Assembly: GCA_903861645.1 (NCBI GenBank)
Contig: CAIOVE010000019.1
Location: 1 to 64,000 of the forward strand
From: an uncultured Hyphomicrobiales bacterium
GTDB taxonomy: Bacteria > Pseudomonadota > Alphaproteobacteria > Rhizobiales > Beijerinckiaceae
DNA: 64,000 nt
Direction: 5' to 3'
In this document: one piece after another, positions 19,234-27,861 of the stretch
How the letters are laid out: every line of letters begins with the position of its first letter
How positions within the stretch are numbered: position 1 is the first letter of the stretch
Program-made: the position numbers and the translations under genes
Notes under the pieces: model-generated
What the model saw: the letters and a program-made list of their open reading frames with translations, nothing else
What the model was told of the DNA's origin: nothing
Database searches by the model: none

Positions 19234-20250
19234 ATGAAGTATCGGCGAATGGGCGACACCGATGTATCGCTCTCGGAGATCGCCTTTGGTTGCGGCGGCA
19301 ACGCGGGATTGATGACGCGTGGCGAGTCGCGCGAACAACAGCGCGCCATCGCGCGCGCGCATGAACTGGGCGTCAATTATTTCGACAACGCGCCCGACTA
19401 TGGCGCGGGCGTCGCCGAAACCAACCTCGGTCGCGCGCTCAGGGCGCTGCGCATCCGCCCTATCGTGAATTCAAAGGTCGAGGTACGCGCCGAAAATCTC
19501 GGCGACATCGCCGGGCACGTCGTGAAATCGGTCGAGGACAGCCTGTCGCGACTTGGGCTGGACACGCTCGACGTCGTGCAGATTCACAACGGTCCCGCGG
19601 ACCCCGCGCCAAAACTGGAAGGCAAGGTCTATCGCCAGTTGGCCATCGAGGATTTCCTGCGCCCCAACGGCGCCATGGAGGGCTTGCGCCGCGTGCTCGA
19701 CGCCGGCAAGGCTCGCCATGCCGGGTTCATTTGCCGAGGCGACGATATCGAACCCGTCACCCGCTTGCTCGACACGGGCATGTTCAAGCTGATCAACGTG
19801 CCCTATTCGCCCGTCAATCCGACGCCCGGCCGCGCGCGGCCCCAAGGCCTGCGCGGCGGCAAGGATTTCGGCGGCGTGATCAATGTCGCTCAGGCGCACG
19901 GCGTTGGCGTCGCCATCTACAGCCCCCTCGCGGGCGGCATCCTCACCGAGGAATGCGCCAACGCCGCGCCGCCGCATCCGCTGGCGCGCGTCAACGCGGA
20001 GGGCGAAAAGGCGCTGCGCCATCAAATGATCGCGCGAAGCCTGCGCCCGCTCGGCGCCCGCGCGGGCCTGAGCCTGCCGCAGGTCGGCTACCGCTTCATT
20101 CTCGACCATCCCGGCGTGACGACCGCGCTCGGCGGGTTTTCGTCCGCGGAACAGATCGAACAACTTGTGTCGGTCACGGATGCGCCGGGCTTCAACGCCG
20201 ACGAATGGCGCGCGCTCGAGGTTATGTGGGCGCGCGACTTCGCGAACTGA
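19234..20250 (+). CDS. Aldo/keto reductase
   Basis: A 338-residue NADPH-dependent reductase with a TIM-barrel fold. The catalytic tetrad is visible: D51 and Y56 (YFDNAPDYG), K80 (VNSK) and H117 (VQIHNG). The start MKYRRMGDTDVSLSEIAFG is standard and follows a purine-rich GGGGGGACAAG. The protein is closest in feel to the L-galactose dehydrogenase or pyridoxal reductase subgroup, but the substrate cannot be assigned. It follows a Bug binding-protein gene and converges on a Rieske oxygenase gene. Confidence 0.87.
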   Translation: MKYRRMGDTDVSLSEIAFGCGGNAGLMTRGESREQQRAIARAHELGVNYFDNAPDYGAGVAETNLGRALRALRIRPIVNSKVEVRAENLGDIAGHVVKSVEDSLSRLGLDTLDVVQIHNGPADPAPKLEGKVYRQLAIEDFLRPNGAMEGLRRVLDAGKARHAGFICRGDDIEPVTRLLDTGMFKLINVPYSPVNPTPGRARPQGLRGGKDFGGVINVAQAHGVGVAIYSPLAGGILTEECANAAPPHPLARVNAEGEKALRHQMIARSLRPLGARAGLSLPQVGYRFILDHPGVTTALGGFSSAEQIEQLVSVTDAPGFNADEWRALEVMWARDFAN

Positions 20251-20262
20251 CGCACACTGGGA

Positions 20263-21618
20263 TCAGGGCGAAGCGGGCGCGCGCGCGGCGATCTCGAATT
20301 CCTCGATCCGCCGGTGCAGATCCTTCACCAGTTCGATGGCCGGGCCGTAACGATCCGCGTCATCCAGCGCGAAACCCTTGTGATACATCTTGCGATAGGC
20401 CTGACTAAACACATGCTTGCGGCGGAACCAGTCCTCCGCCATCCAGTCGACCGGCTCCTCGCAACTGCCGTAGAGCGTCGGCGTGGTCTCGCCCTCGAAA
20501 TAGTTCATCGGCGCCTGGCCCTGCTCCACCAGCTTGATCTGCTCCTCGAGCTGACGCCGCAACAGGACGATGGGAATATCCGTCCTGCCGAGTATTTCCT
20601 GGGAACGATCGACGATATCGCCCTGCGCGACCCACATGATCGCATCCTGCGCGAGCACGTAATCGAGTATCGGCCTTCCCTGAGCATCGTGCGTCGGCGG
20701 CTCATACCATGGCACATAATCCTGCTTCGGCGCCTCGACGCCGGGCGGCGCCGCGTAAACCTGATAACAGATGTGATAGGTGTGGGTGTCGTCCATGGGC
20801 ACGCGAATCTGGAATTCGCTGCGCGGCGATCCCGTCTTGCCGGTCTGCGTGTAAAAGGGAAAGATCACCGTGGAGTGACGATGGTTCTCGTCCTTTTCGG
20901 CCCCTTGCGCCCTAGAATAGCCGATTCCCTTCTCAAATCCATATTTGGTCGGCGCGGCGTAGATGTCGTCGATGCCCACGCCCCATTTCTTACGCGTGTG
21001 GATCGTGTGATCGCCGCTGCTCATGCGCTCCTCGAGCTTTCCCGAGCGCTCCAGCGCGTATTCAAAGAAATGTCCGTGCGCCCAGACGCTATGCGCCGGG
21101 TCGCCGGTGTTTTCCTGACATTGCAGCCAGTTGCAGTTGATGATGTTGACGCCGATCTGGCGAACTGAATTCGGCCAGACGAACAAGTCCCAGCGCGGCA
21201 GGGCCGGCGCGGGTAGCGGCCCCATCCACGCGAAAAGCAAGCCGCCCATTTCGCGAACGGGATAGCCTTTCAGCTTTTGTCGAAGCTCGGATTTGTTGGA
21301 TTCGAGCGGGCGCTCAGCGCAACGGCCATCCGCGTCGTAGAGCCACCCGTGATATGGGCAACGCAGACCATTCACATCGGGAATGCCAAATTGCATATCG
21401 ACCAGACGATGCAGGCAACGATTGCCGATCAGGCCGAAATTGCCGCTTCGATCCTTGTAGAGAACCAGGTCCTCGCCAAGCACGCGGACGGGACGCACCG
21501 GATTTTCCAGCAATTGCGCCGATGGCGCGACGGGAATCCAGTATCGACGCATGAGTTCGCCACAAGGCGTTCCGGGCCCCACCCGCGTCAACCGCTCGTT
21601 GGCTTCCTTGCTCAGCAT
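20263..21618 (-). CDS. Rieske non-haem iron oxygenase, catalytic subunit
   Basis: A 451-residue ring-hydroxylating or demethylating oxygenase. The Rieske 2Fe-2S site is C68-x-H70 and C87-x-x-H90 (CPYHGW). The mononuclear iron region is ENTGDPAHSVWAH (D173, H176, H181). The long C-terminal domain matches the phthalate 4,5-dioxygenase-like group that begins LTRVGPGTPCGELMRRYW. The start at 21618 lies 8 bases after GGAGG; an ATG two codons upstream is too close to it. No reductase gene adjoins; a VanB-type reductase lies at 45.0-46.0 kb. The substrate is probably an aromatic acid. Confidence 0.88.
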   Translation of the reverse strand: MLSKEANERLTRVGPGTPCGELMRRYWIPVAPSAQLLENPVRPVRVLGEDLVLYKDRSGNFGLIGNRCLHRLVDMQFGIPDVNGLRCPYHGWLYDADGRCAERPLESNKSELRQKLKGYPVREMGGLLFAWMGPLPAPALPRWDLFVWPNSVRQIGVNIINCNWLQCQENTGDPAHSVWAHGHFFEYALERSGKLEERMSSGDHTIHTRKKWGVGIDDIYAAPTKYGFEKGIGYSRAQGAEKDENHRHSTVIFPFYTQTGKTGSPRSEFQIRVPMDDTHTYHICYQVYAAPPGVEAPKQDYVPWYEPPTHDAQGRPILDYVLAQDAIMWVAQGDIVDRSQEILGRTDIPIVLLRRQLEEQIKLVEQGQAPMNYFEGETTPTLYGSCEEPVDWMAEDWFRRKHVFSQAYRKMYHKGFALDDADRYGPAIELVKDLHRRIEEFEIAARAPASP

Positions 21619-21710
21619 TTTCATATCCTCCCTTGAAACAGTGTAACCCGGAACCCGGGTCGTCGGAAAGGCGAACTCCATCTTCGTGATCGCATCCGAC
21701 GCGGGCGCGC

Positions 21711-21739
21711 TTGACACGCGCCGACGCGCGACGCTCAAT
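21711..21739 (+). promoter_or_regulatory. Possible promoter of the NMT1-type binding protein gene
   Basis: TTGACA (21711-21716) is a perfect -35 hexamer, followed after 17 bases by CTCAAT (21734-21739), a weak -10 matching at three positions. The predicted transcript start falls near 21746, immediately before the G14 tract. Confidence 0.35.
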
Positions 21740-21749
21740 CCGTCAAAAT

Positions 21750-21763
21750 GGGGGGGGGGGGGG
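21750..21763 (+). repeat. Homopolymeric G14 tract in the leader of the binding-protein gene
   Basis: Fourteen consecutive G residues lie between a putative promoter and the ATG at 21770, leaving only CGACGC between the tract and the start codon. The tract is the only Shine-Dalgarno-like sequence available. G-tracts of this length slip during replication, so expression could vary; a sequencing miscount is also possible. Confidence 0.8.
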
Positions 21764-21769
21764 CGACGC

Positions 21770-22726
21770 ATGAAGGGGCTTGGACTCGCTTGGGCGATCT
21801 GTTTTGGCGCGACTGTTCTGGGCGCCGCCGGAACTCGGGCCGAGGACGTCCTCAAGCTCGCGGTGGGACAGCGCGGCGCCTTTGAAACCAGCCTTGGGCC
21901 CCTCGGCGAAGAGGCGGGCATTTTCAGGAAGCACGGTATTCGCATCGAGGCCTTCTACACACAGGGCACGGGGGAAACGCAGCAGGCGGTTATTTCAGGC
22001 TCCGCCGACATCGGCATCGGCGTGGGAACGCTGGGCGTCATGGCGGCTTTCGCCAAGGGCGCGCCCTTGCGCGTCATCGGCGCCTCGATGACTGGCGGGC
22101 GCGATCAATACTGGTATGCGCCGCCGAACTCGCCCATCAAGTCCATGCGCGACACGAGCGGCAAGACCGTCGCCTATTCAACCGCCGGTTCGTCGACGAA
22201 CACGGCCGTGCTGGGTTTCCGCGATCTCTACAAGGTCGACCTAAAGCCCGTGGCGACGGGTTCGCCGCCGAACACGTTTCCGCAGGTCATGAGCGGCCAG
22301 ATCGACGTTGGCTGGTCGGGCGGCGCCATCCTCTATGACAAGGTCGAGGACGGCACGGTGCGGGTCATCGCGCGCACGAGCGAAATTCCCTGGCTGCAAG
22401 GGCAAACGCCTCGGGTGATCATCACGAACCTCGCGACGCTGGAAAAGCGCCGCGACGCGTTGACGCGTTTCATGCAGGCGACGCGCGAGACGTGGAACTG
22501 GCTCTACGCAAGTCCGGACGCCATACCCGCCTTCGCGCGTTGGGGCGAGTTCAAGCCGGGTCTCGCGGCCAAGGTCCGCGAGGAAACCTACCTGAAGGAA
22601 GATCTCGACCCCGACCGCATCGTGGGCATCGACACGCTCAAACAGGACGCGGTGAAATTCAAATATGTCTCGGCGCCATTGACCGACGCGCAGATCGCGG
22701 AACTGTTCCGCGTCCCCTTCAAATAG
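21770..22726 (+). CDS. NMT1/SsuA-type ABC solute-binding protein
   Basis: A protein of about 318 residues with a signal peptide ending at GTRAED and the fold of ABC binding proteins for sulfonates, nitrate, taurine or thiamine precursors. LGEEAGIFRKHGIRIEAF and ISGSADIGIGVGTLGVMAAF are typical of the family. I start at ATG 21770, which gives a proper lysine-containing signal peptide. Reading upstream would run through the G14 tract in the same frame. No permease or ATPase gene is adjacent, so it is an orphan receptor between a Rieske oxygenase and an SDR gene. Confidence 0.82.
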   Translation: MKGLGLAWAICFGATVLGAAGTRAEDVLKLAVGQRGAFETSLGPLGEEAGIFRKHGIRIEAFYTQGTGETQQAVISGSADIGIGVGTLGVMAAFAKGAPLRVIGASMTGGRDQYWYAPPNSPIKSMRDTSGKTVAYSTAGSSTNTAVLGFRDLYKVDLKPVATGSPPNTFPQVMSGQIDVGWSGGAILYDKVEDGTVRVIARTSEIPWLQGQTPRVIITNLATLEKRRDALTRFMQATRETWNWLYASPDAIPAFARWGEFKPGLAAKVREETYLKEDLDPDRIVGIDTLKQDAVKFKYVSAPLTDAQIAELFRVPFK

Positions 22727-22732
22727 GCGTCG

Positions 22733-23491
22733 TCAGATCAACATGGCGCCGCCGTCGATGGCGTATTGACCGCCAGTGATCATGCGCGCGTCGTCGGACA
22801 TGAGAAAACAGACGAGCGCGGCGACCTCGTCGGGTTCGATGTAACGACCCAGCGGGATGCGGCCCAGGAATTTATCGCGCATGACCACGGGATCTCCGCG
22901 GTCACGTTCGATCCGCGCCATCATCTCGCTGTCGACCATGGCCGGGTGCACGGAATTGACGCGAATGCGCCGGGGCGCGCCTTCGAGCGCCGCCGTGCGC
23001 ATGAGGCCGATGACGGCGTGCTTGCTCATCGTGTAACCGGCGAAGCCCGGCGCGCCGCGCAATCCAGCCGTGGACGACGTGATGACGACAGCGCCGCCGT
23101 CGCGCATGCGCGGCATGACATGCTTCAACCCGAGGAAAACGCCGGTGACGTTGATGGCCTGCACGGTCTGGAAGGCGTCGTCCGGATAATCGCTCATCGA
23201 CGCCGTTGGTCCCTCGACCCCCGCGTTGTTGAAAAAGGCTTCGATGGGGCCAAGCGTCGCGTGGGCGCGTTCGGCATAGGCCGCGACGTCAGCGGCGTTG
23301 GTAACGTCGGCGGCTATATCAATTGCCTTATCCGCGCCGAGTTGCGCGACGTTGGCGCGCAATCGCCCGGCGTCGCGATCCACCAGCGCCACGCGCGCGC
23401 CCGCCGCCACGAGGCGCCGCGCCGTCGCCATGCCGATCACGCCGGCGCCGCCGGTGATGATCGCGACCTTGTTCGCGAACGATGCCGCCAT
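22733..23491 (-). CDS. Short-chain dehydrogenase/reductase
   Basis: A 252-residue classical SDR. The nucleotide-binding motif TGGAGVIG is at 13-20, NNAG near 88-91, and the catalytic Ser-Tyr-Lys is S139/S140, Y153 and K157 in YTMSK. The C-terminus ITGGQYAIDGGAM is standard. D38 after the second beta strand (LVDRD) suggests NAD(H) preference. It converges on the NMT1-type binding protein gene with 6 bases between stops. The substrate is unknown. Confidence 0.9.
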   Translation of the reverse strand: MAASFANKVAIITGGAGVIGMATARRLVAAGARVALVDRDAGRLRANVAQLGADKAIDIAADVTNAADVAAYAERAHATLGPIEAFFNNAGVEGPTASMSDYPDDAFQTVQAINVTGVFLGLKHVMPRMRDGGAVVITSSTAGLRGAPGFAGYTMSKHAVIGLMRTAALEGAPRRIRVNSVHPAMVDSEMMARIERDRGDPVVMRDKFLGRIPLGRYIEPDEVAALVCFLMSDDARMITGGQYAIDGGAMLI

Positions 23492-23558
23492 GCCTTCCTC
23501 CCCTTGCGCGCCCGATTGAATCGGATCGTTGATTTTTCAACGGCGCGCGCGGGGAAGT

Positions 23559-24032
23559 CTAGACGCCGAATCCCGCCCGCTTCAAGCGCGTGATCGCGAG
23601 ATCGAGCGCGGACAGGAAAGCCGAGCGGTCGCGCGGAGAAAAGGGGCGCGGGCCGCCCGTCGTCGCGCCGGCCTCGCGCAAATCCTGCATCAGATTGCGC
23701 GTCGCCAGCGCCATTCCGATGGAGCTTTCCGAGAACGGCTTGCCGTTGGGCGCGATGACGTCGGCGCCCAGCTTGACCGCGCGGGCGGCCAGCGGAACAT
23801 CGGCGGTGACGACGATGGCGCCGCGGGCTACGCGCAAGACGATCCAGTCATCCGCCGCGTCCGGGGCGTCATTGACGATGACCCGCTCTATCCGGGGGTC
23901 GCGCGGAATATTGATGAATGAGTTGGCGACGACAAAAGTCTTGAGACCGTGGCGAGCGGCGACCTTGTAAACCTCGTCCTTCACCGGGCAAGCGTCGGCG
24001 TCGATATATATGGTGATCGGATTTTCGCTCAT
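23559..24032 (-). CDS. YaiI/YqxD (DUF188) family protein
   Basis: A 157-residue conserved protein with the DUF188 PIN-like NYN fold. The landmarks are [18 protein letters not shown] near the start, [13 protein letters not shown] in the middle and [13 protein letters not shown], followed by [15 protein letters not shown] near the end. Family members are widely conserved but have no firmly established function; the acidic residues suggest metal binding and possibly nuclease-like activity. The ATG at 24032 gives the usual N-terminus; a GTG three codons earlier is possible. Confidence 0.88.
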   Translation of the reverse strand: MSENPITIYIDADACPVKDEVYKVAARHGLKTFVVANSFINIPRDPRIERVIVNDAPDAADDWIVLRVARGAIVVTADVPLAARAVKLGADVIAPNGKPFSESSIGMALATRNLMQDLREAGATTGGPRPFSPRDRSAFLSALDLAITRLKRAGFGV

Positions 24033-24095
24033 CTTCCGCACATGCCATTTCGCGCGTGGTATTTCCAGCCCGGCGCGCAGGCGCTAGAAAACATC

Positions 24096-25748
24096 ATGCG
24101 CTCTTCGCCAATCGAAACCTCCGTACTCATCGTCGGCGCCGGCCCGGTTGGCCTGACGCTCGCCGCCGATCTTGCCTGGCGCGGCGTTGATTGCGTGATC
24201 GTCGATCCGCGAACGGCGATCAATCCACATCCGCGCGCGATTTCCATCGGCGTGCGCAGCATGGAGCATTTTCGTCGGTTGGGACTCGACCAACGCGTGA
24301 TCGACGCCGGCGTTCCGCGCGCGCAAGCCCTCGACGTCGTTTACGTCACGCGCATGCTCGACCGCGAAATCCATCGCTTTGAAATCCCGTCCATCGACGA
24401 TCTGGCGTCGCGGGGCGAGGAGCTCGCGCGCTCCGTTCCAGAAATCGCCGCCTCGCCCTATTACAAGACGTGGACCGCGCAGGCGCCGCTCGAACGTCTG
24501 CTGCTCGATCATGTCGAAGCCCGCCCACCGGCGCGCGTGATGTCTGGCTGGCGGCTGACGACTTTCAGCGAGGCCGCCGACAGCGTCGAGGCGACTTTGT
24601 TCGAGGAGGCGACGGGCGAAAGACGCACCGTGCGCGCGGCCTATATGGTCGGTTGCGATGGCGCGTCGAGCGCGGTGCGCGCTGGCCTCGGGGTTCCCTT
24701 GTCGGGCCGCGGCGCGCTCGGCTCGGCGCTGGGCCTGTATTTCCGGGCGCCCGCGTTGCGAAGACTGCTCGGCGCCTCGGCGGGCGTCATGTACTGGATG
24801 CTCGCGCCCGGAGTTGGCGGCGTTATCTATACGATCGATGGTGGTGACGAGTGGGTCTTCAACCGTTATTTCGCGCCCGGCGAGGCCGCGCGGGTCGACG
24901 ACCCCGTCGCGCTCATCAAGGCGGCGATAGGCCGCGACATCGACGTTGAATTGATTTCGGCGCTCGACTGGACGCCGCGCCAACTTGTCGCCAACAGCTA
25001 CGGCTCGCGGCGTGTTTTTCTCGCCGGCGACGCCTGTCATCTCTTCGTGCCCACCGGCGGCTTTGGCATGAACACGGGCATCGGCGACGTCGTCGATCTC
25101 GCGTGGAAAATCGAGGCCACGCTGGCCGGTTGGGGCGGCGCGCGTCTTCTCGAAAGCTACGACGCCGAGCGACGACCCATCGGCCTGCGCAACACGCTCG
25201 AAGCCGCCGACAATTACGCGCGCAGTGGCGATATTTTCGCCCAGCCCGCCCATGTCGAGGACGCCGGGCCGGTGGGCGAGGCGACGCGCGCGGCCATCGG
25301 GCGACTGCTGCCGCCCAAAATCAAGCATTTCGCGCCCATCGGCGTGCATCTCGGCTATCGCTACGAGGGCTCGCCGATCATCGTCGCCGATGGAACGCCC
25401 GCGCCGGCGCAAGAGGCCGCGAGCTACGCGCCGACGTCCCGGCCGGGCCATCGCGCGCCGCACGCGTGGCTGGCTTCGGGCCAATCGACACTCGATCTGT
25501 TCGGGCGGGGGTTCGTCCTGTTGAGTTTCGGCGATGGGGCCGGCGGTGGCGAGGCCTTCGGCGCGGCGGCGCGCGCGAAGGGCGTTCCCCTGCGAATGGA
25601 GACCATCGCCGACCCGGCTGTTTCCGCGCTTTATGAACGCCGCTTCGTGCTCGTACGTCCGGACGGTCACGTCGCGTGGCGGGGCAACGCGCCGCCCGAG
25701 GACCCCGGCGCGATCCTCGACATCGCGCGCGGCGCGGGCGCGGGGTAA
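24096..25748 (+). CDS. FAD-dependent aromatic-ring monooxygenase
   Basis: A 550-residue group A flavoprotein hydroxylase of the PheA/MhpA/TetX type. It has GAGPVG (14-19), the GCDGASSAVR motif contacting both FAD and NADPH, and GDACHLFVPTGGFGMNTGIGD binding the FAD ribityl chain. A C-terminal thioredoxin-like extension is consistent with the length. The substrate is likely a phenolic compound. The start at 24096 follows a plausible AGCGCTAGAAAA stretch. It is divergent from the DUF188 gene and stands alone on the plus strand. Confidence 0.88.
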   Translation: MRSSPIETSVLIVGAGPVGLTLAADLAWRGVDCVIVDPRTAINPHPRAISIGVRSMEHFRRLGLDQRVIDAGVPRAQALDVVYVTRMLDREIHRFEIPSIDDLASRGEELARSVPEIAASPYYKTWTAQAPLERLLLDHVEARPPARVMSGWRLTTFSEAADSVEATLFEEATGERRTVRAAYMVGCDGASSAVRAGLGVPLSGRGALGSALGLYFRAPALRRLLGASAGVMYWMLAPGVGGVIYTIDGGDEWVFNRYFAPGEAARVDDPVALIKAAIGRDIDVELISALDWTPRQLVANSYGSRRVFLAGDACHLFVPTGGFGMNTGIGDVVDLAWKIEATLAGWGGARLLESYDAERRPIGLRNTLEAADNYARSGDIFAQPAHVEDAGPVGEATRAAIGRLLPPKIKHFAPIGVHLGYRYEGSPIIVADGTPAPAQEAASYAPTSRPGHRAPHAWLASGQSTLDLFGRGFVLLSFGDGAGGGEAFGAAARAKGVPLRMETIADPAVSALYERRFVLVRPDGHVAWRGNAPPEDPGAILDIARGAGAG

Positions 25749-25791
25749 AATTCCGGTCCAATCAGGCCTCGAAATCCACTACCCTGAGGCC

Positions 25792-26976
25792 ATGCGCGAT
25801 TCGTTTGCCCGCCGCGGCGCTCTTGCCCTCCTCGCGACCCTAGCGGCGCCATCGCTTGCGCGGGCCGATTTTCAGGATTGTCTCGCCTCGCTGCGGGCTT
25901 CGGCGTCGAGCCACGGCGTATCGACGGCGACGTTCGATCAGGCGACGCGTGGCCTCACGCCCAGCGACGCGGCCAGCTTTCTGGACAAGCAGCCGGAGTT
26001 CAAAACACCTATCTGGGATTACATCGCCGGCCTCGTGGACGACGAGCGCGTGGCCGATGGCCGCCAACGGCTGCGCGAATACGCGAACGCCCTGCGGGTG
26101 GCCGAGCAGCGTTTCGGCGTCGACCCCGCGACCGTGGTCGCCGTCTGGGGCGTCGAAAGCGATTTCGGCCGTAACATGGGCAAGAAACCGCTGGTGCAAT
26201 CGTTGGCGACGCTGTCGTGCGAGGGTCGTCGGCAGGCGTTCTTCCGCGGCGAGTTCTTCGCCACGCTCAAAATCATCCAGAACGGCGATATTCGTCCCGA
26301 GGCGCTGATGGGCTCCTGGGCCGGCGCCTTTGGCCAGACCCAGTTCATGCCCTCCACCTATCTGCGGATCGCGGTGGACCTCGACGGCGACGGTCGGCGC
26401 GACATCGTGGAATCGGCGCCTGACGCGCTGGGTTCGACCGCCAATCACCTAAAGCATGGCGGCTGGATACCGGGCCTGCACTGGGGGTGGGAGGTGCAAT
26501 TGCCCGAGGGCTATTCGGGCGAATCCGGTCGCGCCCGGAAGCATCCCATGGCCTATTGGACAGCTCAGGGCGTTCGGCGCATGGACGGTCGCCCGCTGGG
26601 CGAGGGCAGCGCCGGGCTGTTGCTGCCGGCTGGCCGACAGGGGCCGGCGTTCCTGGTGACCCGGAATTTCGACGCCATCTACGGCTACAACGCGGCGGAA
26701 TCCTACGCCCTCGCCATCGCCCATCTGTCCGACCGCATCCGGGGCGGCGGGCCGTTCCAGACGCCATGGCCCACCGATGATCCTGGCCTGAGCCGCGCGG
26801 AACGCAAGGAGTTGCAGGCGCTGCTCAACCGGCGGGGCTATGACGTCGGCGAGCCGGATGGCGCGATTGGCGACAAGACCCGGGCCGCCGTCGCCGATTA
26901 TCAGGCGCGGGCGGGTCTGCCGCGCGATGGCCGCGCGGGCGGTCGCGTGCTGAAGGCGCTGCGCTCCGGGCGTTAA
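25792..26976 (+). CDS. Lytic murein transglycosylase (MltB-like) with peptidoglycan-binding domain
   Basis: A 394-residue periplasmic enzyme that cleaves glycan strands to 1,6-anhydro-muramic ends. A signal peptide ends near LARAD. The SLT_2 domain carries the catalytic glutamate E122 in VWGVESDFG, then SWAGAFGQTQFMPSTYL. A peptidoglycan_binding_1 domain occupies about residues 330-390 (LQALLNRRGYDVGEPDGAIG). There is no lipobox cysteine, so the protein is probably soluble. A longer frame upstream overlaps the preceding gene and is not credible. Confidence 0.92.
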   Translation: MRDSFARRGALALLATLAAPSLARADFQDCLASLRASASSHGVSTATFDQATRGLTPSDAASFLDKQPEFKTPIWDYIAGLVDDERVADGRQRLREYANALRVAEQRFGVDPATVVAVWGVESDFGRNMGKKPLVQSLATLSCEGRRQAFFRGEFFATLKIIQNGDIRPEALMGSWAGAFGQTQFMPSTYLRIAVDLDGDGRRDIVESAPDALGSTANHLKHGGWIPGLHWGWEVQLPEGYSGESGRARKHPMAYWTAQGVRRMDGRPLGEGSAGLLLPAGRQGPAFLVTRNFDAIYGYNAAESYALAIAHLSDRIRGGGPFQTPWPTDDPGLSRAERKELQALLNRRGYDVGEPDGAIGDKTRAAVADYQARAGLPRDGRAGGRVLKALRSGR

Positions 26977-27060
26977 CCCGCCTAAAACCCCATGCGGCCA
27001 TCATAAACCGGTCACCGGGAAGTGAGTGGCGTCCGGCGCTCCACGGGGTTATGAAATTTT

Positions 27061-27091
27061 ATCTGTCCCATCTGTCCCATCTGTCCCATCT
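27061..27091 (+). repeat. Tandem 9-base repeat ATCTGTCCC, about 3.5 copies
   Basis: ATCTGTCCC is present three times in perfect succession (27061-27069, 27070-27078, 27079-27087), followed by a partial ATCTG. The array ends about 12 bases before the start of the DUF1223 gene, where a promoter or ribosome binding site is expected. No clear Shine-Dalgarno sequence is otherwise present. Confidence 0.8.
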
Positions 27092-27102
27092 GGATCAGCG
27101 TG

Positions 27103-27855
27103 ATGCGTAAATCGCGCCGTGGCGGCGTATTCCTCGCCATCTTTCTGCTCGCCCCCGGCGCCATGTCGGTCGCGCCGCGCGCCGAGGAGCACGCGCGCGT
27201 CATCGAGCTTTTCACGAGTCAGGGTTGCTCATCCTGCCCGCCGGCGGACAAGCTCGCCGCGCGTCTCGCGCGAGAGCCCGGCACGATCATGCTGTCGCTT
27301 CCGGTCGACTACTGGGATTACATTGGCTGGAAGGATACGTTCGCCTCGCCAGCCTTCACCGCGCGCCAGAAGGCCTATGCGCTGTCGCGCGGCGACGGCA
27401 ACGTTTACACGCCGCAGGCGGTGATCGACGGGTTGCGTCACGCCGTCGGCAGCGACCCCATCGAAATCGACGACGCGTCGCGGCTCGCCGCCGGCGAGAT
27501 GGGCGCGATGTCGGTCTCTCTCAAGACGCGTCGTGAAAATGGTCGACTTGTCGTCGACGTTGGCGGCGCGCCGGAGGGCGCGGCCAAGTGGGGCGCGTTC
27601 TGGGTGGTGCATGTCGCGCGCGAGCGCACCGTCACGATTGGACGCGGCGAGAACGCCGGGCACACCGTCACCTACACGAATGTCGTTCGCGGCATGGACA
27701 AGGTCGGCAACTGGGCGGGAATCCCCACCCGCTACGAAATCGACGACGCTGGCCTCAAGCATGACGATAGCGACGCCTATGTCCTGATGTTGCAGGCCAA
27801 CGCCGGCCCGAAGCTTGGCGCCATTCTGGCCGCCGCCAAGGGCGAGGGCTTCTAG
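27103..27855 (+). CDS. DUF1223 secreted thioredoxin-like protein
   Basis: A 250-residue exported protein of family DUF1223, common in alphaproteobacteria. After a signal peptide comes VIELFTSQGCSSCPPADKL with the CxxC pair C42/C45, then VDYWDYIGWKD and YTPQAVIDG, all standard for the family. The fold resembles thioredoxin, so a periplasmic redox role is likely but unproven. GTG at 27100 and ATG at 27103 are both possible starts. A 9-base tandem repeat sits just upstream. It converges on prfA. Confidence 0.88.
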   Translation: MRKSRRGGVFLAIFLLAPGAMSVAPRAEEHARVIELFTSQGCSSCPPADKLAARLAREPGTIMLSLPVDYWDYIGWKDTFASPAFTARQKAYALSRGDGNVYTPQAVIDGLRHAVGSDPIEIDDASRLAAGEMGAMSVSLKTRRENGRLVVDVGGAPEGAAKWGAFWVVHVARERTVTIGRGENAGHTVTYTNVVRGMDKVGNWAGIPTRYEIDDAGLKHDDSDAYVLMLQANAGPKLGAILAAAKGEGF

Positions 27856-27861
27856 GCCGGA

